A DNA stretch of 37,187 nucleotides from a virus: positions 1 through 37,187 of the IMG/VR virus record IMGVR_UViG_3300033553_000838; one strand, written 5' to 3'. The notes under the pieces are model-generated. The model made no database searches and was not told the DNA's origin. It worked only from the letters and a program-made list of their open reading frames with translations. Each line of letters begins with the position of its first letter. The stretch's first letter is position 1. The position numbers were made by a program, and so were the translations under genes. This document shows positions 1 through 7,570 of this stretch, piece by piece.

Positions 1-345
1 ATGGCAACCAACACGGCAAAAAAACCAGTCGATCAAGACTGGGATTCTGCGGACGTTAAGTATGCGCTGCATAAGAAAGGGATCACCCTTTCCAGTATCG
101 CCGAAGCCTACGGATTGACTAGCTCAAGCACGCTGTCATCGGTATTCACCCGCAGCTATCCACTCAACGAAAAGCGTATCGCCGATGCCATCGGTGTCCA
201 CCCTATGGAAATATGGCCTTCTCGCTACAACAAAGACGGTTCAGTCAAGCCACGAGGCTTCCGTGCATTGCAGTTTAACGCAACCGAGAAGGCGCGCAAG
301 AGCAAGACAACTGCCGCCGACAGCAGATTCTTGAAGGTCGCCTGA
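1..345 (+). CDS. ner: Ner-like/Nlp family winged helix DNA-binding regulator
   Basis: 114-residue protein resembling the Ner/Nlp family, the small regulator that in Mu turns down early transcription. Residues about 14-75 form the DNA-binding unit: a helix with 'KYALHKKGITLSSIAEAYG', a turn, then 'SSTLSSVFTR' as recognition helix and 'IADAIGVHPMEIWPSRY', the usual end of the Ner fold. The C-terminal tail is basic. The ATG sits at the first base of the window, so the ribosome binding site and the early promoter/operator cannot be seen. Placement directly before a small conserved gene and the MuA-type transposase matches Mu-like genomes. Function follows from family and position. Confidence 0.85.
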   Translation: MATNTAKKPVDQDWDSADVKYALHKKGITLSSIAEAYGLTSSSTLSSVFTRSYPLNEKRIADAIGVHPMEIWPSRYNKDGSVKPRGFRALQFNATEKARKSKTTAADSRFLKVA

Positions 346-346
346 C

Positions 347-790
347 ATGCGCAAGATCGTGGACACATTGACTGGCGACCTATTCGCCACCGTGCCACAA
401 GCGCACCCAATGACACCGGGTGCATGGCGCTTTCGTGGCGAGATCGCCCATGTGATGGGTGAAGCCATCAAGACATGCTCCAAAGACCGTTACCAGATCG
501 CCGCTGATATGAGCCGCCTACTTGGGCGCGAGGTATCGGTAAACACCCTAGATAAGTACACCTCCGAAGCCTCGGAGGATCACATCCCAAACCTTGAAAC
601 CGCCATCGCTTTTGATGCCGCTACCGAACAGATGGCGCTTGCCAATCTATTCGTCAGCAAGCTCGGATGCCGCGTGCTTCCCGGCAAGGAAAGCCTTCTG
701 GTCGAACTGGTTAGATTGGACCAGATGAGGGCGGACATCACCAAGCAAGAGAAGGCGATCAAGCGCGTCCTTGGAGAAAGCCATGACTAA
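347..790 (+). CDS. Mu-like early protein of unknown function preceding transposase A
   Basis: 147-residue protein starting one base after the ner-like stop and overlapping the transposase start by 8 bases. The middle part reads like a DNA-binding helical domain ('DRYQIAADMSRLLGREVS' then 'VNTLDKYTSEAS'), followed by 'IPNLETAIAFDAATEQMAL' and a C-terminal charged helix (about residues 115-145) that could form a coiled coil. Proteins of this kind often sit between ner and A in Mu-like phages of Burkholderia/Pseudomonas type. I do not recognise a biochemical function; a regulatory or DNA-binding role is inferred only from the helical pattern. Confidence 0.7.
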   Translation: MRKIVDTLTGDLFATVPQAHPMTPGAWRFRGEIAHVMGEAIKTCSKDRYQIAADMSRLLGREVSVNTLDKYTSEASEDHIPNLETAIAFDAATEQMALANLFVSKLGCRVLPGKESLLVELVRLDQMRADITKQEKAIKRVLGESHD

Positions 791-2882
791 TAAAGTCGAC
801 ATCAAGGTGATCGCTGATGCCTTGGACGTAAGTAAGCAGGCATGTCAAAAGCGTGCACTCAAAGAATCATGGCCGTTTGATGAAGTGCCACATCCGGGCG
901 GGGGAAAGCGCCTCTACCCCCTCGCCACCCTACCCAAAGTAGTGCGCGAAGCCATCCTGCACCACAGCGTTAAAAGCTTGCACTCAGACGATGCTCCCCT
1001 TTCATCGTCTGGGTTGGGGGTTGCGACCACAGTCGCAACTCCTACCTATCCCGTAGTACCGCTTGATCCAGATCATTGCACCGCCCGCCAGCGTGAAGAG
1101 AAGCTGGCACGCCAAACAGTGCTGCGCAAGCTGGATGAGTTGCAACACGCCTCCAGTTGCACACGCGAAGCGGCGATCACGACCATGCTGACGATGGCAC
1201 GTGCCGGAACACTTGGTGAATCCGTATGCGCAACCCTGCGCATGGCACGTGATGCCCGTGGCCGCAAGGGCGATGAATACCCATCGGTGCGCTCACTCAA
1301 GCGCTGGATCGCCAAGGACAAGGCTGGCGACCTGATGCCCAAGATCACGCAAGCCGACATGCGCATCCTGCCTTGGCACGCGCTGGCGATATCCCTGCGC
1401 CGCCGCCCTCAAGGCAGCAGCTTGACGTGGCTGCACAGTGAACTTGAATCGCAGTGGAATGCAGAATGGGGAACCGCCCCGAGCTACCACGTAGTGAGCC
1501 GATTATTCCGCGATAAGTTCAGCCAGATCGACCAACTCAAAGGCCGCTATACAGGCTCCGCGTTGCGCAGCCACAAGTTCTATCAACACCGCACCAATGA
1601 AGGGCTTGTACCAGCGATGGAAGTCCACGCGGACGGCTGGAACACCCACTTCACTGCACCACACCCTGTGACAGGCGAGTTCATCACCTATGAAGTGTGG
1701 CACTACCACGATGTAGCAACTCGCTTCGTCACCCCACCCGGATTGGGTTTAACCGAGAAATTCGAGGTGATCGCTAAGGGCTTGGAGAACTTCATTCGTG
1801 TGTTTGGCGTGCCGCTGATCGTGCAGACCGACTCCACCAAGATCGTGCGCGGATCGGCACGCTTCACCAAAGACCCAGTGCGCTCAATCGAAGAGCGTGT
1901 CGGCTGCACCGTCGTCCACCCCCAAGAGGTTGGAAACTCCCAAGCCAACGGCATCTGCGAAAACTTCAACGTCAGCTACCTAGACAAGCGCAGCCGTGAA
2001 CTGGCGACCTACCAGAGCAAAGGACAGATGGATGAACTGACCTTTAAGCGCGTCAAGAAACTCACCGCAGACATGGTGAAAGCGGCCAACGCAGGCGACC
2101 TAGTAGAGCGCGACAAGAAAAAACTCGAAGCCGAGCGCATGGGTAAAGGGATGGTGTTCACCACTCATGCCGAAGCGGTGGAGTGGATCAACGGTATATG
2201 CGCAGACTATAACAATCGCCCGCATCGCAGCCTGCCAAAGGTGCGCGGAGAGGATGGCAAGTTGCGCCACCAGACCCCCGCAGAAGCGGTAGCTCAACAT
2301 GCTGCCAATGGCTGGAAACCTGAGCTGATGGGCGACACACCAGAAGCCCACGAAGCATTCCTGATCGACACCTTCCGTCCGCGCACCATCGTCAAAGTCA
2401 CCCGCGAAACCGTCAGCCCATACGGCGGCATGCGCTTCCGCAATGCCGAGGTTCTTGGCCACTGGAACGGTAAGGAAGTCGTGGTGGTGTATGACATCCA
2501 TGAATGGCAGACCGTGCGCGTAGAACAAATGAACGGTGCGCTGATCTGCATCGCAGAGTTCGTCGCAGCCACAGGCTACCGCGCTGTCACCGCCTACGAG
2601 GATGCAGAAGACAAACGTGCCAAGGCTCAGATACGCCGCCGTGAGAAACAGATCGAGCAGATCGAGGCGCGTCATCCAACAGCGGCCATCGAAGCACCCG
2701 TTAAAACAATCGTGGACTTCATCGACATTAACCCCGCGCCAGCAAAGGAGCGTGAGCTAACCATCGCAGACTTTTTACCCGCAGCAAAGAAGGAAGAGAA
2801 GGAATCGACCTATAGCGACACCGTTATGTGGCTGTACGGCGATAACAAGGAAGCACCGAAAGAAGAGGTGGCCGCCAAGTAG
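783..2882 (+). CDS. A: Mu-type DDE transposase (MuA)
   Basis: 699-residue transposase that would cut and join the phage ends during integration and replicative transposition. N-terminal residues about 1-60 form the winged-helix DNA-binding domain ('IADALDVSKQACQKRALKES'). The RNase H-like catalytic core carries the acidic triad at D284 ('VHADGWNTH'), D350 ('VQTDSTKI') and E393 ('ANGICENFN'). The region after 540 matches the Mu transposase C-terminal beta-barrel ('VSPYGGMRFRNAEVLGHWNG'), and the tail is charged, as expected for contact with MuB and ClpX. I chose the ATG at 783 because GGAG lies 7 bases upstream; an in-frame TTG at 771 is less likely. Length is close to MuA (663 aa). Confidence 0.95.
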   Translation: MTNKVDIKVIADALDVSKQACQKRALKESWPFDEVPHPGGGKRLYPLATLPKVVREAILHHSVKSLHSDDAPLSSSGLGVATTVATPTYPVVPLDPDHCTARQREEKLARQTVLRKLDELQHASSCTREAAITTMLTMARAGTLGESVCATLRMARDARGRKGDEYPSVRSLKRWIAKDKAGDLMPKITQADMRILPWHALAISLRRRPQGSSLTWLHSELESQWNAEWGTAPSYHVVSRLFRDKFSQIDQLKGRYTGSALRSHKFYQHRTNEGLVPAMEVHADGWNTHFTAPHPVTGEFITYEVWHYHDVATRFVTPPGLGLTEKFEVIAKGLENFIRVFGVPLIVQTDSTKIVRGSARFTKDPVRSIEERVGCTVVHPQEVGNSQANGICENFNVSYLDKRSRELATYQSKGQMDELTFKRVKKLTADMVKAANAGDLVERDKKKLEAERMGKGMVFTTHAEAVEWINGICADYNNRPHRSLPKVRGEDGKLRHQTPAEAVAQHAANGWKPELMGDTPEAHEAFLIDTFRPRTIVKVTRETVSPYGGMRFRNAEVLGHWNGKEVVVVYDIHEWQTVRVEQMNGALICIAEFVAATGYRAVTAYEDAEDKRAKAQIRRREKQIEQIEARHPTAAIEAPVKTIVDFIDINPAPAKERELTIADFLPAAKKEEKESTYSDTVMWLYGDNKEAPKEEVAAK

Positions 2883-2938
2883 TTCTAGCTACCGGACGGC
2901 CTTTTGAAGCAACAGCACTACAGCAAGGAGAAATATAC

Positions 2939-3667
2939 ATGAAACAGCATTTCGTAGAAACCAGCAACCACCGCCGCTTCATCGCGGGTGTATCCGCAGT
3001 CGAGAACCGTGGCAGCCCAGAAGCATGCATCCAGCTACTCACAGGATCACCCGGTACAGGCAAGAGCTGCACCGTTGATAACTGGGGAGCCAAGCGCGAC
3101 GCCATCTATCTCGAAGGCATCCCCGGCATGAGCCTCAGCTTCATCCGTGACTATCTGGCAGATCAGACCAACGTCTATGCACGCGGCAAGTTCGCCCAGT
3201 ACCAAGGCATGGTGGATCACTTCCGCCGCAGCCGCCAACCCATCATCCTAGACGAAGCGCAGCACGGCTTGCCCAATAAGGCCGAGTGCATCGAATACCT
3301 GCGCCGCATCGCCGAGCAAGCCAACGTCATCCTGGTGCTGGTGTGCCACACCTCCGAGAAGCACCGCTTCAGCGAGGATCGTCTGGCCCACATCGCCACC
3401 CGCGTATCCGACGTGACCGAGCTGAAGCCAGCCAGCATCGAAGACTGCGCCATCTATCTGGGTGACCTATGCGAAGTGCGCGTGGATGCAGGCATCGCGC
3501 AGTTGGTATTCGAGCAATCACGCGGACGCTACCGCCTCATGTCCAACGCCGGACGTACCCTTGAGGCCATCGGTAACAAGATGGGTTTAACCGAGCTGAC
3601 TGCCTCCGACATCAAGGGCATCCGCCTATGTGAAGACGCCATGAAGGCGCTGAAGAAAGGGGCCTGA
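2939..3667 (+). CDS. B: Transposition target-capture AAA+ ATPase (MuB)
   Basis: 242-residue AAA+ ATPase, partner of the transposase. MuB polymerises on target DNA, stimulates strand transfer and gives target immunity. Walker A is 'GSPGTGKS' at residues 36-43, Walker B is 'IILDEAQHG' with D105/E106, and a sensor-1-like strand 'VILVLVCHT' follows. It is shorter than Mu B (312 aa) because the N-terminal helix-turn-helix region is missing; it resembles the B proteins of BcepMu-like phages and the TnsC-like short ATPases. A strong AAGGAG lies 8 bases before the ATG. It follows A after a 56-base gap. Confidence 0.93.
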   Translation: MKQHFVETSNHRRFIAGVSAVENRGSPEACIQLLTGSPGTGKSCTVDNWGAKRDAIYLEGIPGMSLSFIRDYLADQTNVYARGKFAQYQGMVDHFRRSRQPIILDEAQHGLPNKAECIEYLRRIAEQANVILVLVCHTSEKHRFSEDRLAHIATRVSDVTELKPASIEDCAIYLGDLCEVRVDAGIAQLVFEQSRGRYRLMSNAGRTLEAIGNKMGLTELTASDIKGIRLCEDAMKALKKGA

Positions 3668-3670
3668 TTG

Positions 3671-4033
3671 ATGTCAAGAAAAGGCCAAATCTCCCCTCGC
3701 ACCGTCACGTTCGGCTTGCGCCAGCGTGCGTGGTGGGTGATGCGACGCCGCATCAGCTTCAGCCTAGCCGAACTGTTGGCCACACTGGCCGATGGTACAG
3801 AGCGCGATGCAGAAGGAAACCTGCGCAAATACCTGCGCGCCTTGGTAGCTGTTGGGATCGTGCGTGTAGAGGCCGAGTTGGAGCGTGGCACAGCACTCAC
3901 CAGCCCCGGCTTCTATCGCTACCAGCTCATCGTCAATTCAGGTCGTAAAGCCCCGGTATGGCGCGCCAAGAGCAATAGCGTGTACGACCCGAACAGCGAC
4001 ACCACCTACCCAATGGGGGAACGCCATGAATGA
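3671..4033 (+). CDS. Winged-helix-like phage early protein
   Basis: 120-residue basic protein. The central part looks like a winged helix: 'ISFSLAELLATLADG' (helix), 'NLRKYLRALVAVGIVRVEAE' (recognition helix into a wing), then 'SPGFYRYQLIVNSG'. This layout is common in small hypothetical genes of Mu-like early regions. The ATG at 3671 is preferred over the adjacent TTG at 3668; GGGG lies about 8-11 bases upstream at the end of MuB. It overlaps the next gene by 8 bases. DNA binding is inferred; the specific role is unknown. Confidence 0.7.
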   Translation: MSRKGQISPRTVTFGLRQRAWWVMRRRISFSLAELLATLADGTERDAEGNLRKYLRALVAVGIVRVEAELERGTALTSPGFYRYQLIVNSGRKAPVWRAKSNSVYDPNSDTTYPMGERHE

Positions 4034-4346
4034 TGCACACACATTCGATCTGGCGCAGAAAGCCGTGGCAGCTACCAGCATGACGGCAGTCGCCATCGCC
4101 ATCGGTTACTCGCGCACCTCGGTCTCACTGTACCTATCTGGAAAGTATGGCGCTGGCGTAGAGAAGCTCGAAGCCGCCATCACCGCGCGCTACGACATCT
4201 ACCCCTGCACTCACACAGGCATCGAGATAAGCGGCCCCGACTGCACCCGCCGCGCCACTGCACCGCGTCCATTCGGTGGGCGTGCCAAAGAAGCTCACTG
4301 GTTGGCATGCCAAACGTGCCAGCACAACAAGGGAGGCAAATCATGA
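4026..4346 (+). CDS. Helix-turn-helix protein with C-terminal Cys/His motif
   Basis: 106 residues. The N-terminal half is a typical helix-turn-helix: 'MTAVAIAIGYSRTSVSLYLS' followed by 'GVEKLEAAITARY', as in short Cro/LacI-like phage proteins. The C-terminal half carries 'PCTHTGIEISGPDC' and 'LACQTCQHNKGG', with cysteines and histidines spaced as in a small zinc-binding unit. The ATG at 4026 has a GGGG upstream and overlaps the end of the previous gene; its stop overlaps the next ATG (ATGA). Probable transcription regulator of the early region, target unknown. Confidence 0.7.
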   Translation: MNDAHTFDLAQKAVAATSMTAVAIAIGYSRTSVSLYLSGKYGAGVEKLEAAITARYDIYPCTHTGIEISGPDCTRRATAPRPFGGRAKEAHWLACQTCQHNKGGKS

Positions 4347-4624
4347 TCGACCACGCACCAGAATTTAACGCCCGCCAACAAGCGGAGCAAGAGAACCGCG
4401 ATATTGCTGAGTTGGACAAGCACGCAGCACCGCTGCATTGGATGCTGCTGGTCGTCTTGGTGATCCTCCTGGCATCCCAACTGTGGAAAGGCTGGCACCA
4501 CTACTCCGATCTCGTGGCCGCCAACGAGGCGCTGATCCAATGCATGAACAGAAAATCGGTGGGCATCGCTGATGTGCTGATTCGTTGCGATGTGAAGGAG
4601 CTTGTCTCGGAGGTGCAGCCATGA
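4343..4624 (+). CDS. Small single-pass membrane protein
   Basis: 93 residues with one clear transmembrane segment at about 33-48 ('WMLLVVLVILLASQLWKGW'), a charged N-terminal cytoplasmic stretch and a C-terminal part with two cysteines. The start at 4343 is chosen because GGGAGG lies 7 bases upstream and the ATG overlaps the previous stop (ATGA). It ends in an ATGA overlap with the next gene. No family recognised; membrane location is the only claim the sequence supports. Confidence 0.65.
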   Translation: MIDHAPEFNARQQAEQENRDIAELDKHAAPLHWMLLVVLVILLASQLWKGWHHYSDLVAANEALIQCMNRKSVGIADVLIRCDVKELVSEVQP

Positions 4625-4908
4625 CCTTCGAGATCATCGAGCAAGCACCACGCAAGGTGAGCAATGCCGCCCTGCGTCGGCAGATCGCCGAGAAGGCTTA
4701 CCAGTGCGCGCGCTGGTTGCGCATCAACGGCTTTGAAGTACTCGCCGTCTTGGGGGGGGTACGTCAGCCGCGCGTTGTCATCCGCCCCAGCACGCTGTGC
4801 TACCAACTGGAAGGCGCAGTAGATGCGTTCGAGCGCAGCCCACGTGGAGAGCGGCGCTACCGCTACGCCGTGCGCTTCGACTGCATGATCGAGTGGGAAT
4901 CCGTATGA
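4621..4908 (+). CDS. Hypothetical phage early protein
   Basis: 95 residues, with start by ATGA overlap and GGAGG about 7 bases upstream. The N-terminal half is helical and basic ('NAALRRQIAEKAYQCARWLR'), followed by beta-rich 'VVIRPSTLCYQLEGAV' and 'YRYAVRFDCMIEWES'. The gene holds a run of eight G (4752-4759), read in frame as part of 'VLGGVRQ'; any length change there would destroy the protein. No family recognised. Confidence 0.65.
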   Translation: MTFEIIEQAPRKVSNAALRRQIAEKAYQCARWLRINGFEVLAVLGGVRQPRVVIRPSTLCYQLEGAVDAFERSPRGERRYRYAVRFDCMIEWESV

Positions 4909-5150
4909 ACCCGACACGCACAAAGATGTTCCGTTGCAGCGAATGCGGGGAGTTGCACAACTACGAAGACGACGCACAGTCTTGCTGCGCACCCGTGGTG
5001 ACCGAAGTGCCATGTTGGGCTTGTAGCGAATGTGGAGACGTGACTGACGATGAAGACGCGGCCCGCTACTGCTGCCTAGCTGAAGACGTAGTGCTACTGC
5101 CAACACCCTTACAACTTGAGGCCGCTGGCCAGCAAAGGTTGTTGCCATGA
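4905..5150 (+). CDS. Small double zinc-ribbon protein
   Basis: 81 residues with two similar cysteine clusters: 'FRCSECGELHNYEDDAQSCC' and 'CWACSECGDVTDDEDAARYC'. Each has a CxxC knuckle followed by an acidic stretch and a second cysteine pair, so an internal duplication of a zinc ribbon is likely. Starts and ends in ATGA overlaps with its neighbours. A binding role (nucleic acid or protein) is inferred from the metal motifs; the target is unknown. Confidence 0.65.
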   Translation: MNPTRTKMFRCSECGELHNYEDDAQSCCAPVVTEVPCWACSECGDVTDDEDAARYCCLAEDVVLLPTPLQLEAAGQQRLLP

Positions 5151-5356
5151 AAGCCGGCCAATTCGGGACATGGACAGAGCAACTGCTCTTTCGCATGGGC
5201 TACAAAACTGCCAAAGAGCGCCCTCAATGTTGGACTTGCCATCATGCGATCGGAAAGTGCCAAGAGAACGGATCGGTCAATCTGCGTTGCACCAAAGCAG
5301 ATACCACCACGACTCGAAGCGCAGTCTGCAACGAGTGGGAGGTGACTCATGGCTAA
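5147..5356 (+). CDS. Small Cys-rich hypothetical protein
   Basis: 69 residues. Four or five cysteines appear in 'CWTCHHAIGKCQENGSVNLR' and the following 'RCTK...VCNEW' part, suggesting a metal-binding or disulphide-free zinc fold. The N-terminus 'GQFGTWTEQLLFRMGYKTA' is helical. Joined to its neighbours by an ATGA overlap at the start and an 8-base overlap at the end. No family recognised. Confidence 0.6.
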   Translation: MKAGQFGTWTEQLLFRMGYKTAKERPQCWTCHHAIGKCQENGSVNLRCTKADTTTTRSAVCNEWEVTHG

Positions 5357-5708
5357 AACCTTCACCGTCACCCACGGCAGCATCCGTATCAAGGTAAAGC
5401 TGCTGCCCACTGTCGATGACGTGCATCGCGCTTATACGGGCGGCACCAGCGTGCCACGCCGCAGCGGAGCCAAGATCGTGCATGGCTTCTTCAACGCCAA
5501 CACACCAGTCAAGCACGTCGGCACCATCGTGCTACCTGAGCGGGGGGGCAACCTGAACGAGCTGGTACCGCACGAGACCACGCATGCCGTCATCCACCAT
5601 TTCAACGGCGTATTGAGCCATGCAGATGAAGACTGCGCGACAGCGGTCGGCATCATCAGCTCACGCATCTTCAAGCGTCTAAACCTGATCAAAGCGGAGG
5701 CCGCGTGA
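5349..5708 (+). CDS. Small HExxH-motif (zincin-like) protein
   Basis: 119 residues. The motif 'LVPHETTHAVIHHF' at about 73-86 is an HExxH zinc-metallopeptidase signature. It is followed 11-17 residues later by 'HADEDCATAVGIISSRIF', where a Glu in a helix is well placed as third ligand. The N-terminal half is beta-rich and basic. The layout recalls minimal zincin domains such as those in phage ImmA/DUF955-type proteins, but it is short and I cannot assign a family. Overlaps both neighbours. A protease role in the early region is inferred only from the motif. Confidence 0.65.
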   Translation: MAKTFTVTHGSIRIKVKLLPTVDDVHRAYTGGTSVPRRSGAKIVHGFFNANTPVKHVGTIVLPERGGNLNELVPHETTHAVIHHFNGVLSHADEDCATAVGIISSRIFKRLNLIKAEAA

Positions 5709-6226
5709 TGTATATACACGAAGCGATACTGCTCACACTACTCGCCAACCACAGCAGCTCCAACCCGCTGCCGTTCAACGACCTGCACCTTGCCAGCAAG
5801 ATGTCCAAGAAGGGATTGCACGCCGCCCTAGACAAGATGTTCTATGCCACGCCAGCCGTCATCAATCGCGCCACCATCACCAAGAAGGGCGAGACACAGA
5901 TGGTGGTATGGCCGACCTGCGTCGTCGTCCACCAAGGCATACAAACCATCGGCATCACGGGTGAGGCGTTCAAACGCAAGCAGGCGGTAAAGGCATCACT
6001 GCCACGCCCGCCGCGCTTTAACGAGCTGACCAAGTTAGTGCTGGACAAGGTCGTCACCCAGCCCGGCATCAGCCGTATGGACTTGTTCTCATATGCCATG
6101 TCCACGCAGTTCATCAAGGACGCATCCAAGATCAAGAGTGCCATCGGCAACCTCACCTTCAAAGGATTCATCGTGAGTTCAGGTAAGGCGGGAAACCTCA
6201 CCTACACACCGGGAGTAGCGAAATGA
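5708..6226 (+). CDS. Hypothetical early protein, winged-helix-like repeats
   Basis: 172 residues. Two regions look like winged-helix units: residues about 1-60 ('LASKMSKKGLHAALDKMF') and about 108-170 ('FNELTKLVLDKVVTQPGISR' then 'DASKIKSAIGNLTFKGFIV'). A basic linker 'FKRKQAVKASLPRPPRF' joins them. The start is an ATG reached by overlap with the previous stop; an adjacent GTG at 5705 is in frame. DNA binding is inferred, function unknown. Confidence 0.65.
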   Translation: MYIHEAILLTLLANHSSSNPLPFNDLHLASKMSKKGLHAALDKMFYATPAVINRATITKKGETQMVVWPTCVVVHQGIQTIGITGEAFKRKQAVKASLPRPPRFNELTKLVLDKVVTQPGISRMDLFSYAMSTQFIKDASKIKSAIGNLTFKGFIVSSGKAGNLTYTPGVAK

Positions 6227-6765
6227 AGACCTCCTGCCCCGCGTGCGGCGCTGCCTTCTCGCTCGACGCACTCATCGGTAATGAAGGCGCACGCGAGGCC
6301 GTCATGGCCGCGCTGGCGATCCCTGCGCCCCTCGGCAAGCTGCTGGTGCAATACCTCAGCCTGTTCCGTCCCGCACAGCGCCAGCTCTCGTTCGACCGCG
6401 TGGCCAGCATCCTCAACGAACTGCTGCCCATGATCGCCGAAGCCAAGATCGAGCGCGGAGGCCGCATCTGGTCTGCCCCGCAAGAGTATTGGGCGATGGC
6501 ACTCACCGAGATGATCAACAAGCGCGACAACCTCACCCTGCCACTCAAGAGCCACGGCTACCTGCTAGCCATCATCGAAGGCTACGGCAACAAGGCTGAA
6601 GCCAAGCAAGAAACCAGCACCGAGCAACAACGTGGCGGACGCACGCAAACAGGCTCAGCAGCGTTCAAGAGCGTCGATGAGGTGCTGGGTAAGCCAACCC
6701 AAAGCAAGCCCCGCGATGGCATGCCAGCACACGTTAAAGCAGCACTCAAACCAAGCAGTAATTAA
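6223..6765 (+). CDS. Phage early protein with N-terminal zinc ribbon
   Basis: 180 residues. It begins 'MKTSCPACGAAFSLDALI', a CxxC zinc knuckle, then has a helical domain ('EAVMAALAIPAPLGKLLVQY') and a helix-rich central part ending about residue 125. The C-terminal tail from about 128 is low in complexity, rich in Gln/Ser/Lys, and likely disordered. This type of protein recurs in early regions of Mu-like phages and is usually annotated as hypothetical. It is the last early gene before the retroelement. Confidence 0.65.
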   Translation: MKTSCPACGAAFSLDALIGNEGAREAVMAALAIPAPLGKLLVQYLSLFRPAQRQLSFDRVASILNELLPMIAEAKIERGGRIWSAPQEYWAMALTEMINKRDNLTLPLKSHGYLLAIIEGYGNKAEAKQETSTEQQRGGRTQTGSAAFKSVDEVLGKPTQSKPRDGMPAHVKAALKPSSN

Positions 6766-6780
6766 CCAAGGAGAAACACC

Positions 6781-7143
6781 ATGAACAAAGCAATCAACTT
6801 TGTAATACCAGAACCAAAAGAAGGTGAGATCTACGCTGGAACCATCATCAATCCTGATGGCACTGGGAAACACACCTTTCTACTGCCCGGCGACAACGAC
6901 GATGCCGACTGGCAGACCCAGATGGACTGGGCCGCATCCATCGGCGGCGAGCTGCCGGATCGCGTGCAGCAAGCCATGCTCTACAAGCACCTGCCTGAGC
7001 TTTTCCAGAAGGATTGGTACTGGTCTAGCGAGCAGCGCGGCTCCGGTTCCGCTTGGGTTCAGGACTTCTACGACGGCAGCCAGGATTGGTACAGCACCTT
7101 CTTCAAGTGCCGCGCTAGAGCCGTCCGCAGCGTATCCCTTTAA
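6781..7143 (+). CDS. DGR target protein 1 (DUF1566-type C-type-lectin-like variable protein)
   Basis: 120 residues with AAGGAG 7 bases before the ATG. The fold matches the DUF1566/formylglycine-type C-lectin family used as scaffold by DGR targets: 'HTFLLPGDNDDADWQTQMDW', 'GGELPDRVQQAMLYKHL', 'DWYWSSEQ', and the C-terminal strand 'FKCRARAVRS'. Residues about 85-116 are encoded by variable repeat 1. The ten positions that are Asn codons in the template read V, D, Y, D, S, D, Y, S, F, F here. There is no signal peptide or membrane segment and no second domain, so the protein is almost only the lectin-like module. What it binds is unknown. It lies directly before a paralogous target gene. Confidence 0.88.
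   Translation: MNKAINFVIPEPKEGEIYAGTIINPDGTGKHTFLLPGDNDDADWQTQMDWAASIGGELPDRVQQAMLYKHLPELFQKDWYWSSEQRGSGSAWVQDFYDGSQDWYSTFFKCRARAVRSVSL
7033..7130 (+). repeat. DGR variable repeat 1 (VR1)
   Basis: 98-nt repeat at the 3' end of the first target gene. Compared base by base with the template repeat it has no gaps and 13 differences, at repeat positions 25, 26, 31, 37, 40, 47, 52, 58, 62, 67, 68, 70 and 71. In every case the template base is A. The first 24 and last 27 bases are identical to the template; the invariant 3' block corresponds to the initiation-of-mutagenic-homology end. Confidence 0.95.
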
Positions 7144-7173
7144 CACTTCAGCATTCATCAATTGGAGATCGCA

Positions 7174-7545
7174 ATGAACAACGCAAAGAACGAATTCCTG
7201 AAATCCCTGCTCAAGGCAGGAGAAGAGTATGGCGGCCTGCTATTGGGCAAGGACGGCGAGCCAGATCAGCACATCGTATTACTTCCCGGCGAGGCACAAG
7301 CCGTGAACTGGGACGATGCCAAGAAATTCGCCGCCGACGCAGGCGGTGAACTGCCAACGCGCCGCGAACAAGCACTGCTGTTCGCCAACCTGCCTGAGCA
7401 TTTCACACCGAACTGGTATTGGTCTGGCGCGCAGCGCGGCTCCGGTTCCGCTTGGGTTCAGGACTTCGACATCGGCTACCAGCTTTGGAACTTCACCAGC
7501 TTCAAGTGCCGCGCTAGAGCCGTCCGCAGATCAGTAGCCATTTAA
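7174..7545 (+). CDS. DGR target protein 2 (DUF1566-type C-type-lectin-like variable protein)
   Basis: 123 residues, paralogue of the preceding gene: 'HIVLLPGEAQAVNWDDAKKF', 'GGELPTRREQALLFANLPEH', 'NWYWSGAQ', then the variable part and 'FKCRARAVRRS'. I prefer the ATG at 7174, with GGAG 6-7 bases upstream, over the in-frame TTG at 7162. The ten template Asn positions read V, D, D, I, Y, L, N, F, S, F. Like target 1 it has no export signal. The invariant first half has diverged well away from target 1, so this is not a very recent duplication, whereas the repeat ends are identical, as expected from repeated template copying. Confidence 0.88.
   Translation: MNNAKNEFLKSLLKAGEEYGGLLLGKDGEPDQHIVLLPGEAQAVNWDDAKKFAADAGGELPTRREQALLFANLPEHFTPNWYWSGAQRGSGSAWVQDFDIGYQLWNFTSFKCRARAVRRSVAI
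7432..7529 (+). repeat. DGR variable repeat 2 (VR2)
   Basis: 98-nt repeat ending the second target gene, gap-free against the template. It has 13 differences at repeat positions 25, 26, 31, 37, 41, 46, 52, 53, 61, 62, 68, 70 and 71, all at template adenines. Nine of these positions are also changed in VR1; five of those nine carry the same base in both. Identity with the template extends slightly past the core on both sides (CG before and AT after). Confidence 0.95.
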
Positions 7546-7570
7546 CGATTCAATAATTCATTTATTCAGC

